Assembly (NCBI GenBank): GCA_016802295.1
Contig: JAESIW010000064.1
Span: 248,001-312,000, forward strand
Reading direction: 5' to 3'
Origin: Brachionus rotundiformis
Taxonomy: Eukaryota; Rotifera; Eurotatoria; Ploima; Brachionidae
DNA: 64,000 bases
Below the pieces are notes generated by a model, which did not search any database, was not told where the DNA came from, and saw only the letters and a program-made list of their open reading frames with translations. Every line of letters begins with the position of its first letter. Positions within the stretch are counted from its first letter, which is position 1. Positions 1 to 12,479 of this stretch are shown here, piece by piece. Both the position numbers and the translations under genes were made by a program.

Positions 1-239
1 ATTTTAATCATCATTTCATAAAGCAATGACTACGTGGTTTAGAATATAGAAAAATCTATCAAATACACGTACACATATTTGCAAGAATTTTTTTAAATTG
101 CAATATTTGGATGCAAAATTTTGCACGCATTCAAAGCGGCTGATTTCCAAGCCTTGAATTTAAATTAGTTATTAAATGAATTTTTTTTTTTTTTAATTAA
201 AAAAATATTTTTTATAAATAAATCAAAAATATTTGAACT

Positions 240-1225
240 TTTGGTACCTTTTTGTGCAATCTTACATAGTAGTAGTAGTAATTACTGCAATTTGGAGCTA
301 GTCCAACCATTTTTGTTTTCAGGCCTAGTGTTTAAGATGTAGTTTAAACCATTTCTGAAGTTCAAATCTCCATATTGTTCACTAGTTTGGTTTGAATTGG
401 ATCTCTGCGCATCCTTTTTGTTCTTAGACTTGGTAATTTCAGTCTAGAAGGCCGTTTCCAAATCTGCAAGTTTGGGTACTAAACGCGTCGCCCTGCGCTG
501 CACTTTAAGGACACCATGAGATGATGGCATATGAGAGCCTGATAAGTGAGCAGTACAATAATCTTACTATTTTTTGCTGTTGGGAATTTGAAAGATCTGT
601 CATTGATGTAAATAACAAAAAGTAATGGTCCCAGTACTGAGCCCTGAGGTACCTCACTTATTACATCTATCCAATTGAACATGTTTCACCAATTAAGAAA
701 CAGAAAAGCCATGTTGGCAGCCAGATATGAAGTTATTATCTAATAAATGTTCTAGAATTTCATCTTTTACTAGACTCTCGAGGAACTTGCAAATTAAACT
801 GGTTAAAGAGACTGGATGATAATTTTTTGGTGATAATTTAGAACCTCCCTTGTGAAGTGGGGTTAGCCTGCTTTCGAAGCAACAGCAGCTCTCCAGTTTA
901 AATTGATTTACTGAAAATAAGAAAAAGAGGAAAATCAATTGATGCTGAAGAGTTCTTTAGTACTGCTGCATTAACTTTATCTGGCCTTGTTTGTGTCCAA
1001 TTTTTCAATTTTATCTAAGATTTTACTAACAGTTATTAAACACTCGGGATCTTGATCGCATTTAGCTGATCTCTTAAATTCAAACATAGGAATGCTTGGA
1101 GAATTTTCGGTACTAAAAGATGCTTTAAAATGCTCATTCAAGATTGCAGCAATGTTTTTAACAAATAGCTTTGGATGTGTTACTTGCGAAGTATTGCTTA
1201 CGGAATTAATAACACTCTCAATCAT
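240..1225 (-). mobile_element. Decayed CR1/L2/Jockey-like LINE, reverse transcriptase part
   Basis: Three minus-strand reading frames, read from high to low coordinates, follow the order of a non-LTR retrotransposon ORF2. The segment 1225-977 looks like the linker between endonuclease and reverse transcriptase. The segment 938-693 carries the RT entry motif (NYHPVSLTS...QHGF). The segment 682-479 carries VPQGSVLGPLLFVIYIND, the RT palm region before the catalytic block. Below 479 the thumb-like string RRDPIQTK is still readable around 370-430. The frames are shifted against each other and contain stops, so the copy is dead. On the minus strand it runs out in a trinucleotide repeat at 280-267, where such elements usually end in short tandem repeats. 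CR1, L2 and Jockey cannot be separated by eye. Confidence 0.85.
267..280. repeat. (TAG)n microsatellite at LINE 3' end
   Basis: A short run of TAG units lies where the minus-strand LINE relic ends. Read on the LINE strand it is a CTA/ACT tail, as expected for the 3' end of a CR1/L2-like element. Confidence 0.6.
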
Positions 1226-3240
1226 AATTTTTTATTTTATTGTTTGAAAAATTGATCAAATTGAATATTTTTTTTATCTATTTTACTAATTGTTCCAATA
1301 AATCGCTATTGTGAAGTAAATAAGATGCCCTAGATTCGAATCATCAGAACGAAGAGAGAAATGATAGCATTCCAATGGCTGATACAAAACCATTCAGTAA
1401 CGCCATAAACTGAATTTAATGACCCTATGATCCACAAGAAGTGAACAAAAAAATGTATAGAAAATTAATTAAAACTCATTAAGAAATTCTCAATCTCTCG
1501 ATTCTTTTAATTTTTTTAACAATAAATTTTTCCATGAACCAGAAGAAACAAATTAAAAGAACCTTTTAATTTTGTTTTATTTTGATATATTCTTATTCAT
1601 TTTATTTAGAAAATATTTTTCAATAAGAAAAGCCATCATTAATTCAACTAAAACATATATACGGTAAAAATTATTAGATTTGTGATTTATTTATTTAAAT
1701 TAAGGTGATTATAAATTGAGATTGTTGTTGACTTTCAGGCTTGTATTATAGTTAAATTCCTGCCATATTATAATTACATGGAAAATTTTACTGTAATAAT
1801 GGAGTTTTTTATTATCTTGCCATGAATATTTGTAAGCTTTACTAAAAGAATGATTTTCAGTTTTCAATATTACATTTATTGGAGTAAAAATCTTCGCCAT
1901 GTTAAAAGATTTGTATATGATGTTAAGAGGAGTTTAAGTGTGTCAATGTTTGACTACACATAGTAACTACATTTTTTTATTTAATTTTTAATTGATTGAC
2001 TGGTACATAATTAATTGATTATTTAAAATTTTTAAAGAATGTGCGAAATTAAGTATTGATTATTAGAAAATTATTCTTGCAAAAATTCAAAATTTCAAGT
2101 CAAAAATTACATTTAAATCATCTGAAATCAATTCCAATTAGGATATAGAAAATTTCATTAAAAATTAGAAAATTAGATAGTGAAGAGAAAAGAGATAGGG
2201 AAAATTGAAGGGGGGGGGGGTTTACAAATAACAATATATATATTGGAAAAATTCATTTTAGGAAAAGAGTAAAACTTTTAATTTCAAAAATAATATCATG
2301 AAATTGAATAGCTCGGAATGTGTGATTTAAAAAAATAAATTCCTGAATATAAGTTATAAATTTAAACAAGATTAATTTTTTTATGTCATTCCCCTCTTTT
2401 TACACCGGTCTTGGAAGAGTTATGATGTACCGGTCTTCCTAAGAAGCCAGTTGGACGTTCGTCATAAACAGCGTCATCCATCCGAGCACTTAAAGGCTAC
2501 CATGCATGTGGCTGCCACTACCTTCCCAAATATTTTAATATAACAAAAGAATAAAATTTTAAAAGGTCATTTTACTTGTTAAATTTAAAAAATAAAATTT
2601 AAATTTAAAAATATATAATATTTTTATTTTAAATTAATACAAATATAATTTGTAAATGAGATTATTGTTCTAATCAAAAATGAATATTTTTTTAATTGAA
2701 AAAAATTTTGATAACACGTGACGAAGAAGAAGCAGCAACTTTTAATTTAAAAGTAAGCTATAAATTCTGATTCAGAGATTACTTTTTCTCTATTAAACCA
2801 TGTTCTCTGCAACAACACTGTCTGGAGCACCAATTTTGGAAACAACTTGTTTTTATTGATATAATAATTTTAATTACAACTGTCCAAAGACAAATTAATC
2901 CTTTATTATGGATCAAAAGATGTCAAAAAATTTAATTTAAACTAATAATTAATTTTTTTACATTATTTAATTAAAAATAATATATTCAATCTAATATAAA
3001 TTTTATATTTTATTTTATTAACTTGATAGTTCGAAACTAAAAAAAATATAAAATTTAAAATATTTAGCTAGGAATTTTAAAAATTAAAAGACCTAAACTT
3101 AAAGTCTAAAAATGGAATTAATTACATTAAAAAAAAACAATCCATTTCTAAATTTCAAAAACCTTTCCTTTCGATAAAAATAGATATGAATTCTTAATTG
3201 ACTGACATGAATACAAAAATAAAACACAATCTTAACAAAG
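1226..3240. other. Intergenic DNA, no gene seen
   Basis: AT-rich sequence without a coding frame of convincing composition. It holds an 11-base G run at 2210-2220 and a GC-richer block at 2395-2520 that looks like an inserted repeat. The open frame at 1709-1900 (minus) is compositionally random. Confidence 0.6.
2395..2520. repeat. GC-rich block, possible SINE or transposon fragment
   Basis: About 125 bases of clearly higher GC than the flanks, with the 9-mer ACCGGTCTT occurring twice about 30 bases apart. No long open frame and no recognised terminal repeats. The class of repeat is unknown; the call rests on composition only. Confidence 0.3.
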
Positions 3241-3248
3241 TATAAATA
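3241..3248 (+). promoter_or_regulatory. TATA box of the small HSP gene
   Basis: TATAAATA lies 62 bases upstream of the start codon at 3303, which would put transcription start near 3270 and give a 5' UTR of about 30 bases. No canonical heat-shock element (alternating GAA and TTC units spaced by two bases) was found in the 300 bases upstream. Confidence 0.55.
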
Positions 3249-3302
3249 ATTGAATTGTTTTATTATAAAATTCATCTTCACAAATTAAAACAAAAATTTA
3301 AA

Positions 3303-4157
3303 ATGTCTTTGATTCCAACAAGTTTTTTTCCTCGTTCAATGTTCGACATGGATCGATGGCTAAGACCATCAATGGACTTAGGACCAACCACTCTTGACAT
3401 TTTTGATCCATTTGATGAATTAGTAAAAAATATAAATTTTGGTATATTAATTTTTACCTTTGAATTAATCTAGGACAGAATGATGAGTCGTAATCTTCAA
3501 TGGGTTAACATGCCTGAGTCATTTAATGAGCTTAGACAAATGATGCCAAAAGTTCCAAAAAAATGGAGAGTCCAACTTGATGTAAGAGGTTTTAGACCAA
3601 GATCAATTAAATGCAACGTTTCCGATGACCAACGTAAATTGGTGGTCAGTGCTCACGAAGGTGACGAGTCAAAAAAAGGAACAGATAACTATACAGTCAG
3701 AGATTTGAGAAGAACATTTGATCTACCAAAAAATGTCGAAACAGATAAAATGGTTAGCTTTGTAACACCAAATGGAAAGTTAATTGTCGAAATTCCTCAA
3801 AAGACCGAGGGAAAAACCCAAGATGAATTATGGCCTAGAATAGTTGAAGGAGAAAAAGGAGCAAAAAATGTTCAATTAAATTTGCATTTGCCAGAAAGCG
3901 TTGATCCATCTAAAGTTAAAGTAACTTGTAAAGATCGCGATTTGATTGTTCAAGCGGAAGAAAAATCCGAAACTCCTGATACCAGCCATCAATTTTATTT
4001 TTACCGAAGGAGTACTTTGCCTGAAAACACAGATTTTACCAATTTGAAGTGTGTAATGGACAAAAGTCACAATCTTTCTATCACTGCCCCAATAAGCAGC
4101 GAATTAAAGACCAGTGAAAGAACTATTCCAGTTGAAATGAGAAAATCAATTCAATAA
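3303..4157 (+). CDS. Small heat shock protein with two alpha-crystallin domains
   Basis: Two exons, 3303-3422 and 3474-4157, joined by a 51-bp GT-AG intron, encode 267 residues. The N terminus (MSLIPTSFFP...FDMDRWL) resembles the hydrophobic arm of small HSPs. A first alpha-crystallin domain spans about residues 70-148, with the beta-strand patterns KWRVQLDV and NGKLIVEIP. A second, more divergent one spans about 171-251 (NVQLNLHLP...LSITAP). The proteins act as ATP-independent holdases in the cytosol. Most animal small HSPs have a single domain and about 150-210 residues; tandem-domain forms are known from flatworms and some other invertebrates. No clear C-terminal IxI motif is seen. An AATAAA follows 20 bases after the stop. 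The fold is sure; the stress role is inferred. Confidence 0.93.
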
Positions 4158-4176
4158 ATTAGAATTCGAGTTGATC

Positions 4177-4182
4177 AATAAA
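4177..4182 (+). terminator. Polyadenylation signal AATAAA of the small HSP gene
   Basis: A canonical hexamer 20 bases after the stop codon; a second AATAAA follows near 4231. Confidence 0.55.
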
Positions 4183-5703
4183 TATTAGTATTCATTAGTT
4201 TTAAGATATTTTATAAAGCTTTTAATTTCAATAAATATTAAAAATAAAAAATATATTTTTTAATAGAAATATTTTGTTTTTAATTCATTTCTTTTTATAT
4301 TTTTATTAAGTTAGAAAAAATTCTATATATGCTTAGGGTTTCAAGCCTGTTTAAAATCTTTAGATCTCTTTTATTTTATTTTATTTTTGTTTTTTTTTCC
4401 TATTTTTATAGATAAATAATCATTATTACAAATTAATTTTTCTAATATTCATTATCTTTATATTTTCTTTTAGAAAAGTTATTTGGTTAGAACTATTCTG
4501 TTGAATTTGTCAAAGCCGTTTCGAAGTCTTCGCTTGGCTTGGTTTGCTTAATATATTTTGTATATTATTCAAAAATTTGATTATTGAAATTAGGATACAA
4601 AAAAGTTTATTTAGTAGTAGTAGTAGTAGTAGTTGGATGACTGCGAGTTGCCGGATGACTCCAGCAAGAGAACCTGAGTCCTATGAGCAGCCTGTTCTTT
4701 GGTCGTCAATCCTCTTCTTGAAAGAGTTTCTTGAAAGATTTAATTAAATAAATTAGATCAAGTACCAAATAAATATTATCAAAAGAAAAAAGCTAACAAA
4801 TAAATATAAAGAATTTTTTGTTTATAAAATATGTAAAAAAAATTGGTGATAATGTGATTTCCCAGCTGCCAATTATGTTATAATCAATAAATAAAAATGA
4901 AATAATTGATGAGACCTTTCCGATTCAAGCCCTAAAAGGATGCTGGCATTTTTATTCAAGTTAAGAGAGCCAAACTAATAGAAATTGTTGATTCCTTTGA
5001 AATTGGTATTTTACCAAGTGGTTAACGAACCAAGTTAGCATACAAACATCTATTGATTTATTTATCTTTTTTATTAAGAAAATTATTTTTGATGTTAGTT
5101 TTATTTTAGCATTTCAACATTAAAACTTATACCATCGCATATTGAATATGATCTAATTTTTTTGAACATGTTCAAAAAATAATATTAATATTAAAAAACC
5201 TTTTGGGAATTTTTTTGATTATAAAACTTATTTTATGAGCATATTTTCATAGTACAAATTTAATGATCAACTTAATTTTTTATATTTAAATACTCTGTAA
5301 ATGCCAAAGATAGAGAATTATGCATTTTATTTCGTTATGGTAAGCATAGCTTGGTTATAATAAAAATATAACCGAGCATTTAATTTTAATATTTGAAATT
5401 TTAAATTATTTTCAGATACAATTTTTGATCAAGATGATTAAAATTAGATCATTCGATTGAATTCGCCAATTTTTCAAATACTTATTTAATTTATCTTAAT
5501 GGCGTTAAATTAATTCACAAAATTATTTAAATTAAATACAAAAAGACAAAATAAATGAAAAAAGCTTATAATTTTAATTTAAAATGTGCAACCATTTAAC
5601 AGACTGCAATTAACCAAAATTTAAAATTTTATTTTATCTCCACTTCGAGTGCATAGCTTATGAAAAGAAAATTAATTTAAAAAAAATATTAAAAATCTCT
5701 TTA
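4183..5703. other. Intergenic DNA with one microsatellite-flanked insert
   Basis: Mostly AT-rich filler. A (TAG)7 run at 4612-4632 abuts about 100 GC-richer bases ending near 4735. The open frame across it (4544-4747) encodes a serine run from the microsatellite and is not taken as a gene. Confidence 0.5.
4612..4735 (-). repeat. (TAG)7 tract with adjoining GC-rich fragment, possible LINE 3' end
   Basis: Seven perfect TAG units followed by a GC-richer stretch of about 100 bases. Read on the minus strand this is unique sequence ending in a (CTA)n tail, the same arrangement as at the 3' end of the LINE relic near position 270. No coding part of an element was recognised. Confidence 0.35.
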
Positions 5704-7112
5704 ATGGATACATCAGATTCTTACCCAGGTGAAAAACCATCAGCGTCATTTTCATCTGTTATGGCACCAGCTACATCGGTTCCAAGCATTAATATTGCAC
5801 TTCATCCACTGGTTATCATAAACATAAGTGAGCATTGGACTAGAGTGCGTGCTCAGTCTGGAAAATCATCAAAAGGTAAAAAAATAATTTAAAAATACAG
5901 ATATTAAGTATATGAAGCTTGATTTAAAAATTTAAAATAAGTATATGGAGCTCTACTTGGTCGACAAAAGGGCCGTTCAATAGAACTCTGTACATCTTTT
6001 GAAATGAAAATGAATTCTGATCCAAATGACAGCTCATTAGAAGAAATTGATCTAGATTTTCTTAATACGAGCATTTTTCAGTGTAGTTTAAAGTTATTGA
6101 ATATAATTTTTTTAATTAAATAATTTCTTCAGTCAAACAGGTTTTTAGTGATTTTGAATTTCTGGGTTGGTATACAACCGGAGCCAGCCCAACTGAGAAA
6201 GAAATAGATTTTCATAAACAAATTTGTTCCATAAATGAAAGTCCCGTCCTCCTTAAACTGGATCCCTTTGGCAAGCACACTGACCTCCCTGTCACTATTT
6301 ACGAATCAGTTATTGACATAATCAATGGAGATGTCAAAATGCTCTTCATTGAATTGGAATATACATTAGCTACTGAGGAGGCTGAGCGAATAGGTGTTGA
6401 CCATATTTGCCAGCATTCTCACAGTAATACAATGGTACAGTCAGCCGTAGCTGATCATTTAAATGCTCAGTACTCGGCCATTAGTTTACTTAATAATCGA
6501 ATCAGGGTCATCTATGATTATGTCAAGGCGGTAAAAGAAAAGAAAGAAGTAAAAAAAAATAATGAAATACTTAAAGAGATACAAAGTTTGTGCAATAGAT
6601 TACCAGTCATGAATTCACCAAATTTTTATAAAGAATTTTATACTGTAAGTTAAAATAAATTCATTTACTTGGTAAAATTTTTGGTATTCATTTAAGCTGT
6701 ATAATGATGTGACTTGGATTTCTTATTTGGCTGTTATCATGGAAGGATCTAATACTTTAAATCAGGTTTGAAAAAAAATTATATAATCTTAAAATGGGTA
6801 GATTTTTTTAAAAAAATTTAATTCTTGTTTAAAGTGTTATGATATAAAAATTATAACTATGCAATTAATTAAAACTTTTATCTCAGTAAAGGGTTTTAGC
6901 TACAAGGAAATAAGCCAAATTATTTTTTAATATAGAATTTCAATTAAAAAAATTAATTGACCCCAACGAAACAACTAAACATAAAAATATGAAAATTTAT
7001 CTGTTCTCATGTTAATATAAATATAAAATAATTTTTTTTTTAGTATTTGAATAAATTTTTGGTAATGTACGACAAATCAATTACAAAACGTGGACGCTCA
7101 ATTTTAATCTGA
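5704..7112 (+). CDS. COPS6: COP9 signalosome subunit 6
   Basis: Five exons: 5704-5875, 5942-6082, 6133-6644, 6697-6765, 7044-7112; 320 residues (human 327). Family landmarks are LHPLVIINISEHWTRVRAQ, FKQVFSDFEFLGWYTTG, DPFGKHTDLPV, YESVIDIINGD and YTLATEEAERIGVDH, with a C-terminal helix ending NQYLNKFLVMYDKS. CSN6 is the non-catalytic MPN subunit paired with CSN5 in the complex that removes NEDD8 from cullins; as in other CSN6 proteins there is no JAMM zinc motif. The second intron uses the donor after 6082; only that choice gives the conserved FKQVF. INTS6 starts 214 bp downstream on the same strand. Confidence 0.96.
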
Positions 7113-7326
7113 ACATAATAAACTGTAAAAACGAGTTTTTCTTTATAAAAAACAAATCGATATTTAACTTTTTAGAAATTTAAATATTTTAAATATAAAA
7201 AAAGTAAAGCATTTTTGTTTAAATTTTAAATCAGTGGGGTAATGAAACATCCTAAGAAATTGACAAAATATAATTTTTGAAAAAATTAAAAACTTTTAAA
7301 AGATAAATTCTGTAAATATTTAAAAA

Positions 7327-10300
7327 ATGCCCGTTATTCTATTCATAATTGATAACTCGGCATCGATGAACCAAAGTACATATTTGGGTACTACTTACCT
7401 AGATTTGGCCAAAGGAGCTATTGAAAACTTTATAAAGGTTGAATCTTATTAAAAAAATAACATAAATTCTATTTTTTACTTAATATTTTAATTAGAAAAG
7501 ATTCGAAGCAGAGATCAAATAAATTCGCGTAATGATCGCTACATGCTTTTAACACTAGATGAGCCACCATCAAACATTAAAGTTGGTTGGAAGGAAAACA
7601 TGGGCATTTTTACCAATGAGCTTAAAAATTTAAGAGCCGTAGGTTTAACCAACATAAATCCAGTCTTAAAACAAGCATTTGACTTGCTTAATATAAATCG
7701 ACTCTCATCTGGCATGGACACATTTGGCATGGGTCGATGTCCATTTTATCTTGAGCCCTCTCTAATTATTCTTATCACTGATGGTTCTTGTTTAATGAAT
7801 TCTAATTCAACTTATGATGAAGTATATAAACTCCAATTAAAATTAGAATTTAATTAAATTTTTAATTTAGCTTAATCTGCCCTTAACCAATAGCCCGCTT
7901 GGAAGCGAACTGATTGTAGAACCATTCAGATGGGATCAACGATTTTTTCTCATTTCATTGAACATGTGCTCAGTCCCGAATCAAGAATCGATCCAAAATA
8001 CTTTTATTCCATACGCCACTTATTCTCCTATAAACAGTATGTGCGAAGTAACTGGTGGTCGATCTTATTCGATATTCACCCAAAGAATGCTGAATCAGTG
8101 TTTAGAATCTCTTGTTTCCAAAATTCAAGCCGGTGTGGTGGTAAATTTAGAAAAATTTGGCAATGATCCACCAAGTCTTAAACAGGACGATGTTAGTTCT
8201 CAATTAGCATCAGACAGATTGTGGGAAAAATGCAGAAAGATGATCTTTATTCCCAAAAATCCTCAATCAAAAGGCTATATAATCGGTCACTGGCCTATTC
8301 CAGAAGACTACTGGCTCAGCCTGAACTCAGTCAATTTGGTAAATTTTTTCTTTTATTTAAAAATAGTTAAAAAAATTAATTTAATTTTTATTTCTATTCA
8401 AGCCTAAAAGAACAGCCCATCCAGTAATAAAATTTAAATGTGATCCTAGTGATCCTATTGTAATAGACGAGATACCATTCGATAGGTATGAATTAGAACC
8501 ATCGCCATTGACGCAGTTTATTCTAGAAAGACGACAACCAAATGTTGCATGGCAATGCTTTGTTCCAAACAGCGGTCCAAAACCAAACGATTTGGGCCAA
8601 CCTTTCGGATATTTGAAAGCAAGCTCGAACCTAATGTCAGTCAATCTATTTGTAATGCCTTACAATTATCCGATTCTTCATCAACTAATAAGTTTGTTAA
8701 TATTTTTTTTTGAAATTATTAGCAAAAGATAGATTTTATTTAATTTAAAATTTTTAATAATTGAAATTTTAATTAATTTAATTTGGTTATAATTAACTAT
8801 TTTTATCAAATGTTAAAAGGCTATGATGACAAAAAATTATTAAAAATTATACAAAAAAAAATTGAATAATTTATCTTTATAAGAATAGAATTTTTATTTT
8901 TTTTCATTAAAGCTGAACTATTCCAGTCACTTAAACTAAAACCGACCAAGTCATGGATGGACAAATTTGAGTATTATCTAAAGCATATACCACCATACTA
9001 TTATGCGCCATTACGTCGAGTATTTTCCAAAAAAGGCCTACAACACTTGGTTCCTGAAAGCTTGGAAAATTGTTTATCCATTCAAGTACAGTCTTATTTG
9101 AAAAAAATAAAAACCCAAGCAAAAATTGCATTTGACCAAGTATGTGCCCATCCGCAAATTTATATTGACTCTTTAATTTTGTTATCAAACAATCCAAATT
9201 CTATACTGCACAAACGCCAACAATTGGAATCTTACCAAGACAGCAAAGAGTTCACAAATTGGCTACAAACTCATTTAGAGCCAAATAAAGCCGAGAATAT
9301 ACGCCTACAATTCAACGATTTTAACAATTTTATCCTGCACGCAAGTGAACGCCGAAAACAAAAGCAAATCTTTTTCAAAGATCCATCTGAAATACCAAGA
9401 AACAAAATTGTGGAAACTTTGAAAAAAATGCGAGCAAACTTTTTGAATAAATTCAAGCCATCAGATGAAGATACCATGCATAGTATACCAATTCAGGACA
9501 TGGGCAATTATCACGAATATCTGAAAAACCAAGCACCTCCACTGAGAGAGATCGAGAACCAACTAGTTCGCCAGCACATGTTTGGCAACCCGTTTAAGCT
9601 TGTTAGCAAGGACCAAAAAAACATGCTAGGAGCGGATGAAATTGATGAAGTATTTGAAGAATCTGCTGAGAATAGTGGTCAAAAAATGCCACAATCAATA
9701 AAGCGTTCGGCAATAGGAGGACCAGCAAGCAAGAGGCGCGGTGGTCTCAAAGGACCTTTATCCAAGCGAATTAATTATCTTAAAAATTTATACACTTCGA
9801 CCAGTTGTGCCAGTTCGATTATTAGTGATTCAGATGTGGAATATTTGGACGAAACCATGTCAACCACTTCAAGCCAAATAACCGAAACTGTCAGCGAGTT
9901 TGAAAAGACAGCTGAGGTGGCCGATGTTGCAAATATGAATGATTTTTCGGACATAGGTCTTCTGGAATCAGAGATCCAAATTCTTGAAGAAGAAAAAAAT
10001 GGCACACCGACACAAGTCAGACCACTATCGGCAGTTTCCATGATTTCCTCGTCATCAAACTCAAATGAAATAGATGTTAATTTACTCTCCACATCGGCTC
10101 TATGTGACAACTATTTGGAACAATCTTACATACAGATTAAAATTTTATGCATTGAACAAATTAAAAAACCCGGAAGAGACCATTCTAAACTTTTCCAATT
10201 GATACACGAATCACAATTAACATTTAGAATGAAGTTTTTTCTTATAAAAGAACTAGTTTATGAAGCAAGTCGCTTTAAAAGAAACATTTTAACACAACTT

Positions 10301-10411
10301 TTGATAAAATACTCGAATTTGCTCCAACAAATGGTAATCACAAGCCAAAGATCAGTCAGTAATCAGAGTAGAAATACTCCGAAATTGGACGTACAAGTCA
10401 GCGATAATTAA
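7327..10411 (+). CDS. INTS6: Integrator complex subunit 6
   Basis: Five exons: 7327-7437, 7501-7821, 7871-8338, 8403-8691, 8913-10411; 895 residues (human 887). An N-terminal von Willebrand A domain opens with MPVILFIIDNSASMNQ; D9, S11 and S13 form the MIDAS metal site. Further landmarks are MCEVTGGRSYS, RMLNQCLESLV, YELEPSPLTQFILER and LFVMPYNYP. A serine-rich middle carries PASKRRGGLKGP. The C-terminal INTS6/SAGE1 domain (KKPGRDHSKLFQLI...EASRFKRN) lies near residues 800-870. The protein acts in the nucleus, linking Integrator to PP2A for promoter-proximal attenuation and snRNA processing. Exon 2 uses the AG at 7499-7500, which restores the conserved K-IRSRD spacing. An AATAAA overlaps the stop codon. 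Confidence 0.97.
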
Positions 10412-10612
10412 ATAAAATACAGTTTAACTTTTAAATTAATAAATAATTGAATTTTTTTTGTTTATTATATAAAAATAGTAATAAATTTTATAAGATTTAT
10501 TACGGAATAATCTAGCTTAGTTTGATTTAAAAGTCAAATTTAAATATCTAATTTAAATAAAAATTAGCTATATTTTGTGATATTTAGGTAAAAGTTAAGA
10601 AAAAGTTTTCAA

Positions 10613-11577
10613 ATGACTTTTTTACATTTTATAAACTGTGTCGGGCTTGCGAGTGCTCCATATTTTATAACTTATAAATTTGCAGGACTGTAAGTTATTT
10701 TGGTTTTTTTTTTTAATAAGTTTTAAATTTAAAATAAATTAATTAATTTTTTATTCCAGAGCTGATTATAATGTCTTTTGGAAATACATTCAAACCATAT
10801 TTTTGTATTTGTTTGTTCAATTCTGTAAAATGATGGTCTTGGCAACATTTTTTCCAGACATGGACGATTCTAAATTTAATGTTTTGATTGTATATTTATT
10901 ATTTATTGTAGAAATTATTATTTCCACATTAACATTTATAAATTAGGAATTTTTGAAAATAACTGTTGATTTTGGTGACTTGATAGGACTTTATGTAGCC
11001 ATGACTCAAATTGCAGGCAAATGCGAGATCAAATATCTGGTAACCGGGGTCGGTTGGGCATCTGCCGAACTAATAATGACAAAGTAAATTAATTTTGTTT
11101 CGTTTAATTTTGAAACTAATCGAGGTGTTCTAAAGACTATTTCCACTTTGGAATGGAGCTCGTGGATCTGAATTCGACTGGAAATACATCCAAATGAGTT
11201 TAGATTCAAACATCATTTTGGTAAAATTAAGAAAAAAATAAAATAAAACTCATATTTAAATATAAATAATATAGGTTCAATACATTTCCACAGCACTTTT
11301 GGTTTATCTTTACAACAGAAACGATACAGCCAGATATACTCGAATAATCCTATTTTTGATTGCGTTATGTTGCTATCGTCCATTAATCGCTGAGTAAATA
11401 AATTTTTTAAGCCGATTAGATTGCAAAATTAATTAATTCTTTAGAATTTTGGTTCATACTGTTGGTCTTGGTTCATGGAGTTTGGTTTTATGCAAAGCAC
11501 TTTTCACCAGTTTGATTGGTTTAATAAGTTTAAGTTTATTTTACCAAACCGGTGGCTCTTATTTAAAATTGCGCTAG
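10613..11577 (+). CDS. TMEM147: Transmembrane protein 147
   Basis: Six exons: 10613-10689, 10760-10880, 10947-11083, 11136-11220, 11275-11393, 11445-11577; 223 residues (human 224). The match runs the whole length: MTFLHFINCVGLA, PYFITYKFAGL, FVQFCKMMVLATFFP, GWASAELIMTK, GARGSEFDWKYIQMSLDSN and GLGSW. Seven or so hydrophobic segments make it a multi-pass ER membrane protein. In other animals TMEM147 is part of the Nicalin-NOMO complex at the ribosome-translocon. It starts 201 bp after INTS6 on the same strand. All introns are 52-70 bp. Confidence 0.95.
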
Positions 11578-11959
11578 ATTTGTAGTTAAGAGTGAATTTT
11601 TTAAGTATAATTTTTTAAATGCTTTATCTAAAATCATCATTTGTTATGAATAAACTTGTTCAATCGATCATTAAAATATTTGATTTATTTTCAGTAGTTT
11701 TAGCAGTTAAAGTTTCAGTTTAAATGTCTTGTTGGTGATATTTAATTATATAATAAATAAAATATGGTAAAAGATAAATATATTTAAAAAATTTGAATTT
11801 AAAAATACCCTTTAATTATCATCTAAATTTTTCTTTGATTTGTTTAATCAACAGCGAAATCACTTACAATAAAATTAATTTTGAAAATAAATTTTTGATT
11901 AAATTTTTTAATACATTTATTTAGAATTTAGTTATTATTGGCCATCATTGATAAAAAAA

Positions 11960-12260
11960 GATCTATTAACCTAGTTTCATGACAGTTCTATTGCGTTTCG
12001 TAATTAGCTGTCATACAAGCATTAAGCTTTTTTTGAAAACTATTCACATTATGGAACAGCTACAATTTGTTGGTAATCTGTTCCAAGTATATAACATTCT
12101 ATTCACTAATAAATTCGATCTTGGGAGATATTTAGCCTTTTCACGCTGAAATACCTAAATCTATCTTGTCAGATTGTAATTTGTTGACTCCAGTTATGGG
12201 CCTGGTTCAATTCAATTCTTAAGTTTGACAATCTCCTATCCATTTAATAATTTATTAAAC
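11960..12260 (-). mobile_element. LINE relic, C-terminal end of ORF2
   Basis: On the minus strand, near 12110-11990, the sequence reads NRMLYTWNRLP and then, after a frameshift, NVNSFQKKLNACM and a stop. These fit the closing motif of CR1/L2/Jockey-type ORF2 (NRV..WN.LP...V.SFK..LD). Stops and frameshifts show it is inactive. It is too short to place in a clade. Confidence 0.65.
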
Positions 12261-12479
12261 TGTCACTTCGAGTTCTTGTTTAATTCTAATTTGATTAATC
12301 GTTCATATTATCCTAAATTTTCTTCTTTTATTTTCTATGACTCTTTAATCTCTCATTCATCTTGAATAATTGAGATTTGGACACCAAAAGATACAACAAA
12401 AGATAAATAAAATTAATTAAAATTTTGGTATATTCTGATAGTAATTGTATATAATAATGACTTGATTATTTGATTATAC

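Noticed and set aside
1325..1345. B-box-like AGATTCGAATC, candidate tRNA
   Set aside because: No A box at the right distance on either strand and the flanking bases do not pair into T or acceptor stems.
4544..4747. 67-codon plus-strand frame with a serine run
   Set aside because: The serine run is the translated (TAG)7 microsatellite; no start context or conserved segment supports a gene.
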